Shown here: positions 1 to 7,526 of the stretch, one piece after another
Position numbering within the stretch: position 1 is the stretch's first letter
Layout of the letters: the number at the start of each line of letters is the position of its first letter
Source: UBA2658 sp964617335
GTDB taxonomy: Bacteria; Bacillota; Clostridia; Oscillospirales; Oscillospiraceae
NCBI GenBank assembly: GCA_964617335.1
Contig: CAZTXG010000023.1
Location: 1-28,052 of the forward strand
Direction: 5' to 3'
Length of the DNA stretch: 28,052 nt
Position numbers and translations under genes: made by a program
Notes under the pieces: generated by a model
The model's database searches: none
What the model saw: only the letters and a program-made list of their open reading frames with translations
What the model was told of the DNA's origin: nothing

Positions 1-56
1 GAACCTGTGACCCCATGCTTGTAAGGCATGTGCTCTCCCAGCTGAGCTATGCTCCC
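1..56 (-). tRNA. tRNA-Val (anticodon UAC), 3' part cut by window edge
   Basis: Read on the minus strand, the gene starts with acceptor strand GGGAGCA at 56-50, followed by a D-arm (GCTCAGCTGGGAGAGC) and an anticodon arm with loop CTTACAA, giving anticodon UAC (valine). The T-loop begins (GGTTC) at the window edge, so the 3' acceptor strand lies outside. A strong promoter sits just upstream at 85-113. Other tRNA genes may follow beyond the edge. Confidence 0.93.
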
Positions 57-84
57 AAGTCTCGTACCCTTAAGCGGCTTTGCC

Positions 85-113
85 AGTATACTAAAATTTG
101 TCGAACTTGTCAA
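85..113 (-). promoter_or_regulatory. SigA-type promoter of tRNA-Val
   Basis: On the minus strand, TTGACA (113-108) and TATACT (90-85) are separated by exactly 17 bases. The -35 is a perfect consensus and the -10 differs at one base. Transcription would start about 20 bases before the mature tRNA 5' end. The promoter lies between the hslO stop codon and the tRNA. Confidence 0.85.
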
Positions 114-139
114 GGACATTTTAACATTTTTTAAGCTGA

Positions 140-1033
140 TTACCCTTCATCCTGCTTACCCCTTATACTGTCTGCCATAGATTTTATCTCCTGAAACGAA
201 AACCTGTATATTTCGTTGCAGAAATGGCAGCAAACCTCCGTATCCTCACCATCCTCATAAATCTCATAAAGAGCTTCGGAGCCAATACTTAAAAGAGCAT
301 CTTTAACCCTGTCTCTGCTGCAATAGCAGCGGTATTCCACGGGGCTTCGTTCTAAAATTTCCGGTTCCAAGCCGAAAAAGACCCTTTCCACAAGTTCGTG
401 AACATCCGCCTGTTCAAGAATTTCCGTGACAGCGCCCATGCTTGCGATATTAAATTCGATTTGCTTTATCATAAGCTCCGGCGCTCCGGGCAAAAGAGAA
501 ACCAAAAAGCCTCCGGCACATTTGACAGATAGATCTCTGTTAACCAAAACGCCAAGGCCGCAGGCAGAAGCCACCTGCTCGCTTTCAACAAAATAATGAG
601 TGAAATCCTCGGCAATTTCACCGCTTACAAGGGCTGTTGAGCCGATATAAGGTTCTTTTAAGCCAAGATCACGGCTGACTGTGAGCATACCGTCTTTGCC
701 AACGGCGGAGCCAACGTCAAGCTTTCCGTTTTCTTTAAGGGGAAGATCAACATGAGGGTTTTCAAGGTAGCCCCTAACATTTCCCTCATTATCCGATACA
801 GCAATTATGGTGCCTATTGGGCCGCCGCCGTTTATACGGACGGTAAGGCTTGCGTCCGGTTCTTTTAAAAGGTTTCCCATGATTGATGTTGCACAAAGGG
901 TTCTTCCAAGGGCCGCTGTGGCCACGGGGCTTGTGTTGTGGATGCTTCTTGCCTTTTCTACAAGATTCCGGCCGCTTATAGCGGAAATTTTTGCAAAACC
1001 GTCTTTTGTAACGGCACGAATTATCTCGTCCAT
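140..1033 (-). CDS. hslO: Hsp33 redox-regulated chaperone HslO
   Basis: Hsp33 is a cytoplasmic holdase chaperone that is inactive while zinc is held by four C-terminal cysteines and becomes active when oxidants form disulfides there. The N-terminal body carries the family's features (MDEIIRAVTKDGF at the start, GGGPIG at about 70), and the C-terminus has the zinc pair CYC and CHFC spaced about 30 residues apart. The protein is 297 residues, the usual family length. An in-frame ATG three codons earlier (1042) lies only one base after the AAAGGA ribosome binding site, whereas the ATG at 1033 has normal spacing, so I chose 1033. It follows the methyltransferase gene by about 96 bases on the same strand, so the two may be cotranscribed. 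Confidence 0.95.
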   Translation of the reverse strand: MDEIIRAVTKDGFAKISAISGRNLVEKARSIHNTSPVATAALGRTLCATSIMGNLLKEPDASLTVRINGGGPIGTIIAVSDNEGNVRGYLENPHVDLPLKENGKLDVGSAVGKDGMLTVSRDLGLKEPYIGSTALVSGEIAEDFTHYFVESEQVASACGLGVLVNRDLSVKCAGGFLVSLLPGAPELMIKQIEFNIASMGAVTEILEQADVHELVERVFFGLEPEILERSPVEYRCYCSRDRVKDALLSIGSEALYEIYEDGEDTEVCCHFCNEIYRFSFQEIKSMADSIRGKQDEG

Positions 1034-1129
1034 TTTTATCATATCCTTTTGTTTTACAATATTATTTAAACTTATTTACCTTAAAATAAGGCAAAGAAAA
1101 TAAGTTAAAGATTTTATTTGAGCATGAGC

Positions 1130-1867
1130 TTAGTGGGGTGTGTTCTCCGCACTTATAAAAATCCTGCCTAGCTCCGAGTGTGGACCTTTTGATATTGTTT
1201 CCGCATTTTTAAAGCCGGCCTGTGACAGCAATTTAAGAAGCTTTTCGGGTTCGTGGGCATATTCTATATGCTCCTCGAAGGAGCGCTGCCAAAGCCTTCC
1301 CTTTCGTGTGAAAATGTCCATACCGTAAAAAAGGGCGTTTTCCCCCTCATCAAAATCTGCCCTCCAAAGGCAGAGCTTATCCTCGTCCTCATCAACAAAG
1401 GTGGAGCCGCTAAGGGAGCGAAGCCTTTCCGGAGAGTTTATATCAAAAATCAAAATTCCCTCAGGCTCAATAAAAAGATGCAAAAGCCTAAAAAGCTCCG
1501 GCAAATCCTCCGGCGGCAGATAATTCACTGCATCAAGACAGGATATGGCAGCATCCACAGTTCCGTAAAGGTCAAGCTCTGTCATTGACTGGCACAAAAA
1601 TAAAGGCGGCGTAACACCGGAAAGCTCCCCTGCTTTTTGCTGGGCAATACTCAGCATATCCGGCGAGGAATCAGCCGCTATAAGCTCGTAACCCCTCTGT
1701 GCCAAAATGCAGCTTAAGGTTCCCGTGCCGCAGCCGAAGTCTAAAATGTTTTTTATCTTCCGTGAATGCTTTTCAAAACGTGTTTCATAAAAGTTTGCAA
1801 AATCATTGTAATTTACATCATCTGTAAGCCTGTCATAAAGGGGGGCCAAAAAATTATAAGCGATCAT
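1130..1867 (-). CDS. class I SAM-dependent methyltransferase
   Basis: A 245-residue protein with the Rossmann-type methyltransferase fold. Motif I is LDFGCGTGTLS at about residues 42-52, the acidic end of strand 2 is at IAADSS, and a motif IV-like SCLDAVNYLPP follows at about 109-119. The start MIAYNFLAPLYDRL matches a group of small Firmicute methyltransferases whose substrate is mostly unknown. The start codon at 1867 is preceded by AAAGGA with a 7-base spacer. There is no signal peptide or membrane segment, so it should be cytosolic. The neighbour downstream is hslO; upstream a hairpin at 1952-1980 separates it from the yerC-like gene. The family is certain; the substrate (small molecule, RNA or protein) cannot be told from sequence. 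Confidence 0.85.
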   Translation of the reverse strand: MIAYNFLAPLYDRLTDDVNYNDFANFYETRFEKHSRKIKNILDFGCGTGTLSCILAQRGYELIAADSSPDMLSIAQQKAGELSGVTPPLFLCQSMTELDLYGTVDAAISCLDAVNYLPPEDLPELFRLLHLFIEPEGILIFDINSPERLRSLSGSTFVDEDEDKLCLWRADFDEGENALFYGMDIFTRKGRLWQRSFEEHIEYAHEPEKLLKLLSQAGFKNAETISKGPHSELGRIFISAENTPH

Positions 1868-1951
1868 AAATAAATCCTTTCCTAAACACAGAGCCTTATG
1901 CAGCGTAGAAAGCCGTCATCAGGCACAGCTTTGCCCAATGGGAAATAACCG

Positions 1952-1980
1952 CAAAACGACCATAGAATATGGTCGTTTTG
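1952..1980 (-). terminator. hairpin terminator after yerC-like gene
   Basis: A 13-bp perfect inverted repeat (CAAAACGACCATA with a GAA/TTC loop) lies 46 bases past the stop of the yerC-like gene. The stem ends are A/T-rich, but no long U-run follows, so efficiency is uncertain. It could work in both directions. Confidence 0.6.
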
Positions 1981-2025
1981 TAATATTAAAAGCCCTGTTT
2001 ACAGTAAGTTCAAGGCAGGAAAAAA

Positions 2026-2331
2026 CTATTTCTCTTCATTTTCCTGAGCTGCCAGGCGCTTAAAAACGCAGGCATAACCATCATTTCCGTATTGCAGACT
2101 GCGGTTAACCCTGCTTATGGTGGCGCTGGATGCACCGGTTTTTTCAAGAATTTCGTTGTAGATGCAGCCCTTATCCAAAAGAGAGGCAACCTGATACCGC
2201 TGCTCCATTGCCTGAAGCTCCGTGATTGTACAAAGATCCTCAAAAAAGTTTACGCATTCTTCAAGGGACTTGAGGGTGAGGATAGCCTTATACATTTCGT
2301 AGTTGCGGGGCTTCTTGCTTTGCTTGTTCAT
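2026..2331 (-). CDS. YerC/YecD-type TrpR-like transcriptional regulator
   Basis: A 101-residue DNA-binding protein of the TrpR-related YerC/YecD family. The helix-turn-helix is clear: LDKGCIYNEILEKTGASS followed by ATISRVNRSL at about residues 53-80, preceded by the family's LCTITELQAMEQRYQVA. The family is widespread in Firmicutes; target genes and ligand are poorly known. The open frame extends to 2415, but the ATG at 2331 (MNKQSKKPRNYEMYKA) is preceded by AAGGTGGTG at normal spacing, so I chose it; the extra 28 residues upstream are unsupported. A promoter fits at 2421-2449 and a hairpin terminator follows the gene, so it is probably transcribed alone. Confidence 0.87.
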   Translation of the reverse strand: MNKQSKKPRNYEMYKAILTLKSLEECVNFFEDLCTITELQAMEQRYQVASLLDKGCIYNEILEKTGASSATISRVNRSLQYGNDGYACVFKRLAAQENEEK

Positions 2332-2420
2332 TAAAGCACCACCTTTTAATATTATGGTAAGCCGTTTTCGGCAATTAGTAAGAAAAGTATGCCATTTTTT
2401 AAACCTTAGGCACATTTTAT

Positions 2421-2449
2421 ATTTTACAGCAGTGAGGCACTAAAGTAAA
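2421..2449 (-). promoter_or_regulatory. candidate SigA promoter of yerC-like gene
   Basis: On the minus strand TTTACT (2449-2444) and TAAAAT (2426-2421) are separated by 17 bases, with 4/6 and 5/6 matches to the SigA consensus. It lies about 90 bases upstream of the ATG. The leader contains a small hairpin (GCCG-TTTT-CGGC, 2361-2372). Confidence 0.5.
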
Positions 2450-2645
2450 GCCCAAAATTGCGCCTTGCAAATATGGCTGTTTTGCTGTAAAATAAAAATA
2501 TGAAATAAAGGGCACTCAATTAGTTTTGACTATAGATTTTTAAAATAAAGCGCGCAAAACTCAGCTTTTCATTTTTTTGACCCAATATATAATGATTTTC
2601 TTAGCTTAACTGCTTTGTTTGCTTTTTTAGCATATCCTATATATT
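2450..2645. other. AT-rich spacer between divergent genes
   Basis: Part of the 330-base space between the divergent yerC-like and nfeD-like genes. I see no coding sequence, tRNA or clear repeat in it. It must hold the promoter for the nfeD-SPFH pair. A TATAAT at about 2587-2592 is the best -10 candidate, but it lacks a convincing -35 at the right distance. Confidence 0.5.
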
Positions 2646-2661
2646 AAAGGAGGGATTTATT

Positions 2662-3132
2662 TTGGACAGAATGCTGATAATATGGACAGTGGTTATAGTT
2701 TTATCTCTGGTGCTTGAAGGGGCTACAGCAGGGCTTACCTCAATATGGTTTGCAGCAGGAGCTGTGGCAGCTTTTATTGTTGCTCTTATTGCTCCCCGGC
2801 TTGTCGCCTTGCAAATAGTTTTATTTGCACTTGTATCCATTGTCGCCATAATCCTCACCCGCCCTCTTGCGAGAAAGTTTATAAACAGCAATATAAAGGC
2901 AACAAATGCAGACAGGGTAATCGGCGAGGACGCCATTGTAACAGAACGCATAGATAATGTTGCCGGAACGGGAACCGCCACTGTAGGCGGCAGAACCTGG
3001 ACGGCAAGAAGCTTAAACGGCGAAATAATAGAAGCCGGCACTTTGGCAAAAATTCATAAAATAGAAGGTGTAAAGCTGCTTGTTTCCTTAAATAACACAG
3101 AGGAAACGTTGCAAACCGCCCAAGGGCAGTAA
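2662..3132 (+). CDS. NfeD-like membrane protein
   Basis: A 156-residue protein with two or three hydrophobic segments in its first ~75 residues (about 5-20, 26-45, 48-67) followed by a soluble part that fits the small OB-fold of the NfeD family (VIGEDAIVTERIDNVAGTGTATVGGRTWTA and onward). Short NfeD proteins pair with SPFH/stomatin proteins in membrane microdomains, and such a gene follows 48 bases downstream. The start is TTG at 2662: AAAGGAGGG at 2646-2654 is 7 bases away, whereas the first in-frame ATG (2671) would be 16 bases away. The protease domain of long NfeD proteins is absent. The function is probably structural or regulatory for the SPFH partner. Confidence 0.82.
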   Translation: MDRMLIIWTVVIVLSLVLEGATAGLTSIWFAAGAVAAFIVALIAPRLVALQIVLFALVSIVAIILTRPLARKFINSNIKATNADRVIGEDAIVTERIDNVAGTGTATVGGRTWTARSLNGEIIEAGTLAKIHKIEGVKLLVSLNNTEETLQTAQGQ

Positions 3133-3180
3133 GTATAAACGGCGTGTCGTATGCCTTAAGCGGCAGAAAGGCAGGTTATA

Positions 3181-4080
3181 ATGGAATTTATTATTCCCGT
3201 TGTTCTTATCCTTATCGCTATTATCATCCTTATCCGCAACATCCGTATCGTACAGCAGGCTCAGGCCTATGTTATTGAAAGGCTCGGCGCCTATAACACA
3301 ACATGGCATGTGGGCCTTCATTTTAAAATTCCTTTTATCGAGGCTATCTCCAAGAAGGTTTCCCTTAAAGAGCAGGTCTATGACTTCCCTCCCCAGCCTG
3401 TTATAACCAAAGACAATGTCACTATGCAAATTGACACAGTTTTGTATTTTGAAATAACCGACCCCAAGCTTTACACCTACGGCGTTGAAAACCCCATTAA
3501 TGCCATTGAAAACCTCTCAGCAACCACCTTAAGAAACATCATAGGCGACTTAGAGCTTGACCAGACCCTTACCAGCCGTGATGTGATTAACTCCAAAATG
3601 CGTGCCATTCTTGACGAGGCTACCGACCCCTGGGGAATCAAGGTTAACCGTGTGGAGCTTAAAAATATTCTTCCTCCCCGTGAAATTCAGGACGCTATGG
3701 AAAAGCAGATGAAGGCAGAGCGTGAGCGCAGAGAGGCAATCCTCAGAGCCGAAGGCGAAAAGAAATCCGCCATACTTATAGCCGAGGGTGAGAGGGAATC
3801 TGCCATTTTACGTGCGGATGCCAGAAAGCAGTCCCAAATACTGGAGGCCCAGGGTGAGGCAGAAGCAATTCTTGCAGTCCAGACAGCCACCGCCGAGGGT
3901 ATTCGCCGCATAAATGAAAGCCTGCCCTCCGAAGCTGTTATTAAGCTTAAGGCTCTTGATGCCTTTGAGGCTGCTGCTGACGGAAAGGCCACAAAGATAA
4001 TCATACCTTCCGAAATTTCCGGTCTTGCCGGCCTTGCCGCTGCTTTTAAAGAAGTGCTTGTCGAAGACAAAAACGGCTAA
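3181..4080 (+). CDS. SPFH/band 7 (stomatin-like, QmcA type) protein
   Basis: A 299-residue member of the SPFH family. It has one N-terminal hydrophobic anchor (about residues 2-20), then the SPFH domain (QQAQAYVIERLGAYNTTWHVG, later ITKDNVTMQIDTVLYF and NLSATTLRNIIGDLELDQ), then a long charged, Ala/Glu-rich coiled coil at about 175-245 with repeated AEGE/AEGERES motifs. These proteins form large ring-like oligomers at the membrane and define microdomains. Its length and order match slipin/QmcA proteins. It is encoded just after an NfeD-like gene, the usual bacterial pairing. A strong hairpin terminator follows at 4132-4173, so the pair forms a two-gene unit. Confidence 0.92.
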   Translation: MEFIIPVVLILIAIIILIRNIRIVQQAQAYVIERLGAYNTTWHVGLHFKIPFIEAISKKVSLKEQVYDFPPQPVITKDNVTMQIDTVLYFEITDPKLYTYGVENPINAIENLSATTLRNIIGDLELDQTLTSRDVINSKMRAILDEATDPWGIKVNRVELKNILPPREIQDAMEKQMKAERERREAILRAEGEKKSAILIAEGERESAILRADARKQSQILEAQGEAEAILAVQTATAEGIRRINESLPSEAVIKLKALDAFEAAADGKATKIIIPSEISGLAGLAAAFKEVLVEDKNG

Positions 4081-4131
4081 AGCTGGAGTTGTAGATAAAA
4101 CTTCATTGTTTTAAATATATTTAATTAAGCT

Positions 4132-4173
4132 CAAACGGAGCCGATGCTATTTAAAAAGCAGCGGCTCCGTTTG
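4132..4173 (+). terminator. terminator of nfeD-SPFH unit
   Basis: A 12-bp inverted repeat CAAACGGAGCCG / CGGCTCCGTTTG with a short inner extension (TGC/GCA) lies 51 bases after the SPFH stop codon. The 3' side is followed by CCTGTTTGTTGTT, moderately U-rich. Confidence 0.75.
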
Positions 4174-4216
4174 CCTGTTTGTTGTTATAAAAACAAATTA
4201 CACAAAATAAAGCACA

Positions 4217-4264
4217 AATCCGAACCCTTCGCCGGCAGAAAACCTGCCTTGAACGGTTCGGATT
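4217..4264 (-). terminator. terminator of tRNA-Leu(UAG)
   Basis: A long imperfect hairpin with outer stem AATCCGAACC/GGTTCGGATT (10 bp) and inner stem GGCAG/CTGCC lies about 10 bases past the CCA end of the minus-strand tRNA. The transcript continues into TTTGTGCTTTATTTTGTG. Confidence 0.7.
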
Positions 4265-4273
4265 ATATGGGTT

Positions 4274-4356
4274 TGGTGCGGGCGAAGGGACTTGAACCCC
4301 CACGGTTGCCCACTAGATCCTAAGTCTAGCGCGTCTGCCAGTTCCGCCACGCCCGC
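4274..4356 (-). tRNA. tRNA-Leu (anticodon UAG), CCA encoded
   Basis: On the minus strand a cloverleaf with acceptor GCGGGCG/CGCCCGC, anticodon stem-loop CTAGA-CTTAGGA-TCTAG giving anticodon UAG, T-arm with GGTTCAAGTCC, and encoded CCA at 4276-4274. The variable arm is of the longer leucine kind. A promoter (4397-4425) precedes it and a terminator (4217-4264) follows, so it is a single-gene unit. Confidence 0.96.
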
Positions 4357-4396
4357 ATGGGGATTTGTCACTATCTTAAAAATACGTGACTACGAT

Positions 4397-4425
4397 ATGT
4401 TAGCATAGGGCAAACCTCTTGTCAA
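4397..4425 (-). promoter_or_regulatory. SigA promoter of tRNA-Leu(UAG)
   Basis: On the minus strand TTGACA (4425-4420) and TAACAT (4402-4397) have a 17-base spacer. The -35 is perfect. Transcription would begin about 35 bases before the tRNA. Confidence 0.8.
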
Positions 4426-4498
4426 ACCTATTTTTAAAAATATTATTTTTAGCAAAACAAAATAATAATAAAATCCCCTTATTTATGCCCTGATTCTC

Positions 4499-4550
4499 AA
4501 AAAACACAGCAGGCTAAAAGCTCTTTTTTCTTAGCTGCCCTGACTGCTGT
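4499..4550 (-). terminator. terminator of spoVAD-spoVAE
   Basis: On the minus strand ACAGCAG (4550-4544) pairs with CTGCTGT (4512-4506), with inner pairing around the stop codon, and is followed by a run of six T (4505-4499 region). The 5' arm lies inside the last codons of spoVAE, so the terminator overlaps the end of the gene. Confidence 0.65.
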
Positions 4551-4908
4551 CTTTTGATTTAAATATAAGCGAAACAAGAAGTCCGAAAAAGACTGCGGCG
4601 GCTATTCCACCGGCCGAGGCGGTAAAGCCGCCGGTCAAAGCCCCCAGAAGTCCTCTTTCTGCCACCTGCTCACGAACCCCTTCGGCAAGGGTGTTGCCAA
4701 AACCCGTCAGCGGTATGCCGGCTCCGGCACCTGCCCATTGAGCAAAGGGCTGATAAATCCCCAAAGCTCCAAGAATTACCCCTGCTACAACATAAATAGT
4801 CAGTATCCTTGCGGGGGTAAGCTTTGTTTTATCTATAAGCACCTGACCTATGGCACACAACAATCCGCCTGCTGCAAAGGCTTTCAAATATATTAAAAAT
4901 ATCTCCAT
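4531..4908 (-). CDS. spoVAE: stage V sporulation protein AE (SpoVAE)
   Basis: A 125-residue membrane protein with about four hydrophobic segments and the conserved SpoVAE stretches GGLLCAIGQVLIDKTKLTPA, GIYQPFAQWAGAGA and PLTGFGNTLAEGV. SpoVA proteins form the channel that carries dipicolinic acid into the forespore and out again at germination; SpoVAE sits in the inner spore membrane. The frame also allows a TTG one codon earlier (4911), but the ATG at 4908 is better spaced from AGGTGAG. It follows spoVAD by 20 bases, so the two are surely cotranscribed. The third core gene, spoVAC, is not next to them. Confidence 0.93.
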   Translation of the reverse strand: MEIFLIYLKAFAAGGLLCAIGQVLIDKTKLTPARILTIYVVAGVILGALGIYQPFAQWAGAGAGIPLTGFGNTLAEGVREQVAERGLLGALTGGFTASAGGIAAAVFFGLLVSLIFKSKDSSQGS

Positions 4909-4928
4909 CAATTCTCACCTGCCTGCTT

Positions 4929-5951
4929 TTAAAATGGGCTTTCCGCTTCTATTGAAACTGCGTGGCATATGCCCAGAACATTTTCTCCCTGAAGGGAGGT
5001 TGTGGGCGACATAAGAGCGCCCGTTGCGGCAAAAAGCAGCTTTTTTAATTCACCGCTTTTAAACTTTGGAAGTAAATGCCCTGCAAGGACAGAGGCGCTG
5101 CAGCCGCAGCCGGAGCCGCCGGCATGAACATCCTGCTTGTTCCGGTCATATAGGAGCATTCCGCAGTCTTGATAGTTTTTTTCAAGATCAAAACCCTCTT
5201 TAACGGCCAAATCTATTATTATTTCATGGCCAATATGCCCCAAGTCACCCGTGACGATTAGGTCATAATAATCCGGCGATCTGTTTGTGTCGTCAAAATG
5301 TGTGCATAGGGTTTCAAGAGCCGCTGGAGCCATGGCGCAGCCCATGTTAGCTTCGTCGTTTATGCCTCCGTCTACTATGCTGCCTGTGGTTATGTGGGTC
5401 ACATAAGGCCCCTGTCCCACAGATGAGAGAATAAGGGCGCCGGCAGCCGTTGCCGTCCACTGGGCGCTTGGGGTTCTCTGGGAGCCATAAGACAAAGGAA
5501 GTCTAAACTGCCTTTCAGCCGAGCAGAAATGCGAGCTTGTTAAGGCACAGGTAAAATCCGCAAAGTCTCCGTCAATGAGCATGGCCGCCAGTGACAAAGA
5601 TTCTGCCATGGTCGAGCACGCTCCAAAAAGCCCGAAAAATGGCACACCGCTGTCTTTCAAGGCAAAGGCAGACGCCACACACTGGTTGAGCAGGTCACCG
5701 GAAAGCATATAGTCCAGGGCTTCCTTTTCCATATTTGCCTTGGCTAAGACCTGCTCAAAGCATTTTTGCAGCATGGCGCTTTCTGCACCCTCCCAGCATT
5801 TTGCCCCAAAGTATGAATCAGAGCTTAAATAGTCAAAGCTCTCTGACAGAGGGCCTGCCGCTTCCATCTTTCCCCCCACCGAGGAAGAAGCAATTATAGA
5901 CGGCAGGCTAGTAAGCTTAACAGTATTTAGTCCAAGTCTTTTACCGCTCAA
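4929..5951 (-). CDS. spoVAD: stage V sporulation protein AD (SpoVAD)
   Basis: A 340-residue soluble protein with a thiolase-like fold that, in Bacillus, binds dipicolinic acid and works with SpoVAC and SpoVAE in its uptake. Recognisable family stretches are FFGLFGACSTMAESL at about 124-138, YGSQRTPSAQWTATAAGA at about 158-175, DLIVTGDLGHIGHEI near 232-246, and HAGGSGCGCSASVLAG at about 277-292. The length matches SpoVAD of other spore formers. The start is TTG at 5951, six bases after a perfect AAAGGAGGG. Expression would be in the forespore (SigG in known systems); only a weak SigG-like site is visible upstream. spoVAC, normally immediately upstream, is replaced here by an aldehyde dehydrogenase gene and its terminator. 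Confidence 0.94.
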   Translation of the reverse strand: MSGKRLGLNTVKLTSLPSIIASSSVGGKMEAAGPLSESFDYLSSDSYFGAKCWEGAESAMLQKCFEQVLAKANMEKEALDYMLSGDLLNQCVASAFALKDSGVPFFGLFGACSTMAESLSLAAMLIDGDFADFTCALTSSHFCSAERQFRLPLSYGSQRTPSAQWTATAAGALILSSVGQGPYVTHITTGSIVDGGINDEANMGCAMAPAALETLCTHFDDTNRSPDYYDLIVTGDLGHIGHEIIIDLAVKEGFDLEKNYQDCGMLLYDRNKQDVHAGGSGCGCSASVLAGHLLPKFKSGELKKLLFAATGALMSPTTSLQGENVLGICHAVSIEAESPF

Positions 5952-5980
5952 TTCAAGCCCTCCTTTATATTTTGTCTCTT

Positions 5981-6010
5981 TAGCATTTCCAAGTTTTTAA
6001 AAACTATTAA
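5981..6010 (-). promoter_or_regulatory. possible SigG-like promoter of spoVAD-spoVAE
   Basis: On the minus strand TTAATA (6010-6005) and AATGCTA (5987-5981) have a 17-base spacer. Each differs at one position from the SigG pattern (TGNATA ... CATNNTA). It is in the right place, about 30 bases upstream of the start and after the upstream terminator, but the match is weak in such AT-rich DNA. Confidence 0.25.
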
Positions 6011-6022
6011 GCTATATACAAA

Positions 6023-6059
6023 AAAATAGGAACCAGACTAAAAATCTGATTCCTATTTT
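6023..6059 (-). terminator. terminator of aldehyde dehydrogenase gene
   Basis: A 15-bp stem AAAATAGGAATCAGA / TCTGGTTCCTATTTT on the minus strand, with one position that is a G-U pair in this direction and a mismatch on the other strand. It therefore fits the minus-strand gene that ends at 6114. The stem ends in a T-run. Confidence 0.8.
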
Positions 6060-6113
6060 GCTATATATACTTAACATGAGACGGCTAATTTGTATTTAAT
6101 TAGATCTTATTTT

Positions 6114-7478
6114 CTATTTCATGAACATTCTTATGATTTTTGCGTTTTTTTCACTGTATGGCGGATACCTCATGGGAAGGTCGATGAAGTTATGCTTTTT
6201 CACCATGCTTTTATAGTGGGTGAAGGTATCAAAAGAAAGCTTTCCGTGGTATGATCCCATACCGCTCTCCCCTACTCCGCCAAAGCCCATATGGGGCGTT
6301 GCAAGGTGGATTATGGTGTCGTTTATGCAGCCTCCTCCAAAAGAAACCTTCGACAAAACCTTTTTTTCAATCTTTTTATCAGTTGTGAAAAGGTATAGAG
6401 CAAGAGGCTTTGGCTGCTCGGTGATTTTTCCCAGAGCCTCGTCCAGGTTTTTGTATGTTAGAACAGGCAAAATAGGCCCGAAAATTTCCTCGCCCATTAC
6501 TGCATCATCCCAGCTTACATCTTTTAGCATGGTAGGTTCAATAAACCGCCGCTCCTCCTGACCATTGCCGCCAAAACAAAGCTTTTTCCTTTCTATAAGC
6601 CCCATAAGCCGCTTATAGTGCTTATCATTTATTATAACCGGCATCTGGGAATAGTCCCCCTTGGGGAAAAAGCCATCAACAGCTTTTTTAAATTCCGAGA
6701 TAAACTCATCACGGACAGCCTCGTCTATATAAAGATAATCCGGCGCAACGCAGGTTTGCCCTGCGTTTAAGTATTTTCCCCAGGCAAGGCGCTTTGCAGC
6801 CAAGGGGATGTTCGCTGTTTTTTCAATAATGGCAGGACTTTTTCCTCCCAGCTCAAGGCTTACAGGGGTAAGGTGCTTTGAAGCCGCTTCCATAACAAGC
6901 TTTCCAACAGGCACGCTGCCTGTGAAAAAGATATAGTCAAACTTTTGCTTTAAAAGCTCTGTGTTTTCCTCCCTGCCACCTTCCACAATGGAGACATATT
7001 CAGGGGGAAACACCTTTTCTAAAAGCTTTTTTATAGCACTGCTGGTATTTGCCGCATAGTTTGAAGGCTTAAGGCAGACACAGTTTCCGGCAGCTATGGC
7101 CCCAACAAGAGGCTCAATACTAAGCTGAAAGGGATAATTCCACGGGGACATTATAAGTGCCACGCCGTATGGCTCGGGGTATACAAAGCTTTTTGAGGAA
7201 AACTGGGCAAGAGGTGTTTTTACGGTTTTGGGTTTTGCCCAGCTTTTAAGATGGCGGATAATAAAGCCAAGGTCGTCTAGCACCATTCCGATCTCTGCCA
7301 TATAGCCTTCGGTTTCAGACTTATTAAGGTCAGCTTTCAGAGCCTGTAAAATATCCGGCTCACTGGCTTTAATGGCAGCACGGAGCTTTTTTAAATACTC
7401 TAATCTTCCCTCTAGGGGAAGGGTGGCGCCGCTTTTAAAATATTCCCTTTGCTTTTCTATTTTATCCTTTATTTCCAT
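6114..7478 (-). CDS. NAD(P)-dependent aldehyde dehydrogenase, class 3-like
   Basis: A 454-residue aldehyde dehydrogenase that oxidises an aldehyde to the acid with NAD(P). The cofactor region is seen in PYGVALIMSPWNYPFQLSIEPLVGAIAAGN (about 104-133) and FFTGSVPVGK; the catalytic base lies in LELGGKSP (Glu about 209), and the nucleophile is Cys243 in NAGQTCVAPDY. These positions agree with class 3 aldehyde dehydrogenases, as does the short length. There is a C-terminal positively charged stretch but no clear membrane anchor. The gene starts 48 bases after the tex stop with GGAGG upstream and no terminator between, so it may be cotranscribed with tex. The substrate is unknown; fatty or aromatic aldehydes are typical for this class. 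Confidence 0.92.
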   Translation of the reverse strand: MEIKDKIEKQREYFKSGATLPLEGRLEYLKKLRAAIKASEPDILQALKADLNKSETEGYMAEIGMVLDDLGFIIRHLKSWAKPKTVKTPLAQFSSKSFVYPEPYGVALIMSPWNYPFQLSIEPLVGAIAAGNCVCLKPSNYAANTSSAIKKLLEKVFPPEYVSIVEGGREENTELLKQKFDYIFFTGSVPVGKLVMEAASKHLTPVSLELGGKSPAIIEKTANIPLAAKRLAWGKYLNAGQTCVAPDYLYIDEAVRDEFISEFKKAVDGFFPKGDYSQMPVIINDKHYKRLMGLIERKKLCFGGNGQEERRFIEPTMLKDVSWDDAVMGEEIFGPILPVLTYKNLDEALGKITEQPKPLALYLFTTDKKIEKKVLSKVSFGGGCINDTIIHLATPHMGFGGVGESGMGSYHGKLSFDTFTHYKSMVKKHNFIDLPMRYPPYSEKNAKIIRMFMK

Positions 7479-7526
7479 GGTATTTCCTCCAATTGCGCCT
7501 TAATCATCGAAAAAGCCAGTCCTAAA

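Noticed and set aside
807..1103. 98-codon plus-strand frame opposite the start of hslO
   Set aside because: Shadow of hslO; the apparent hydrophobic tail comes from AT-rich intergenic DNA.
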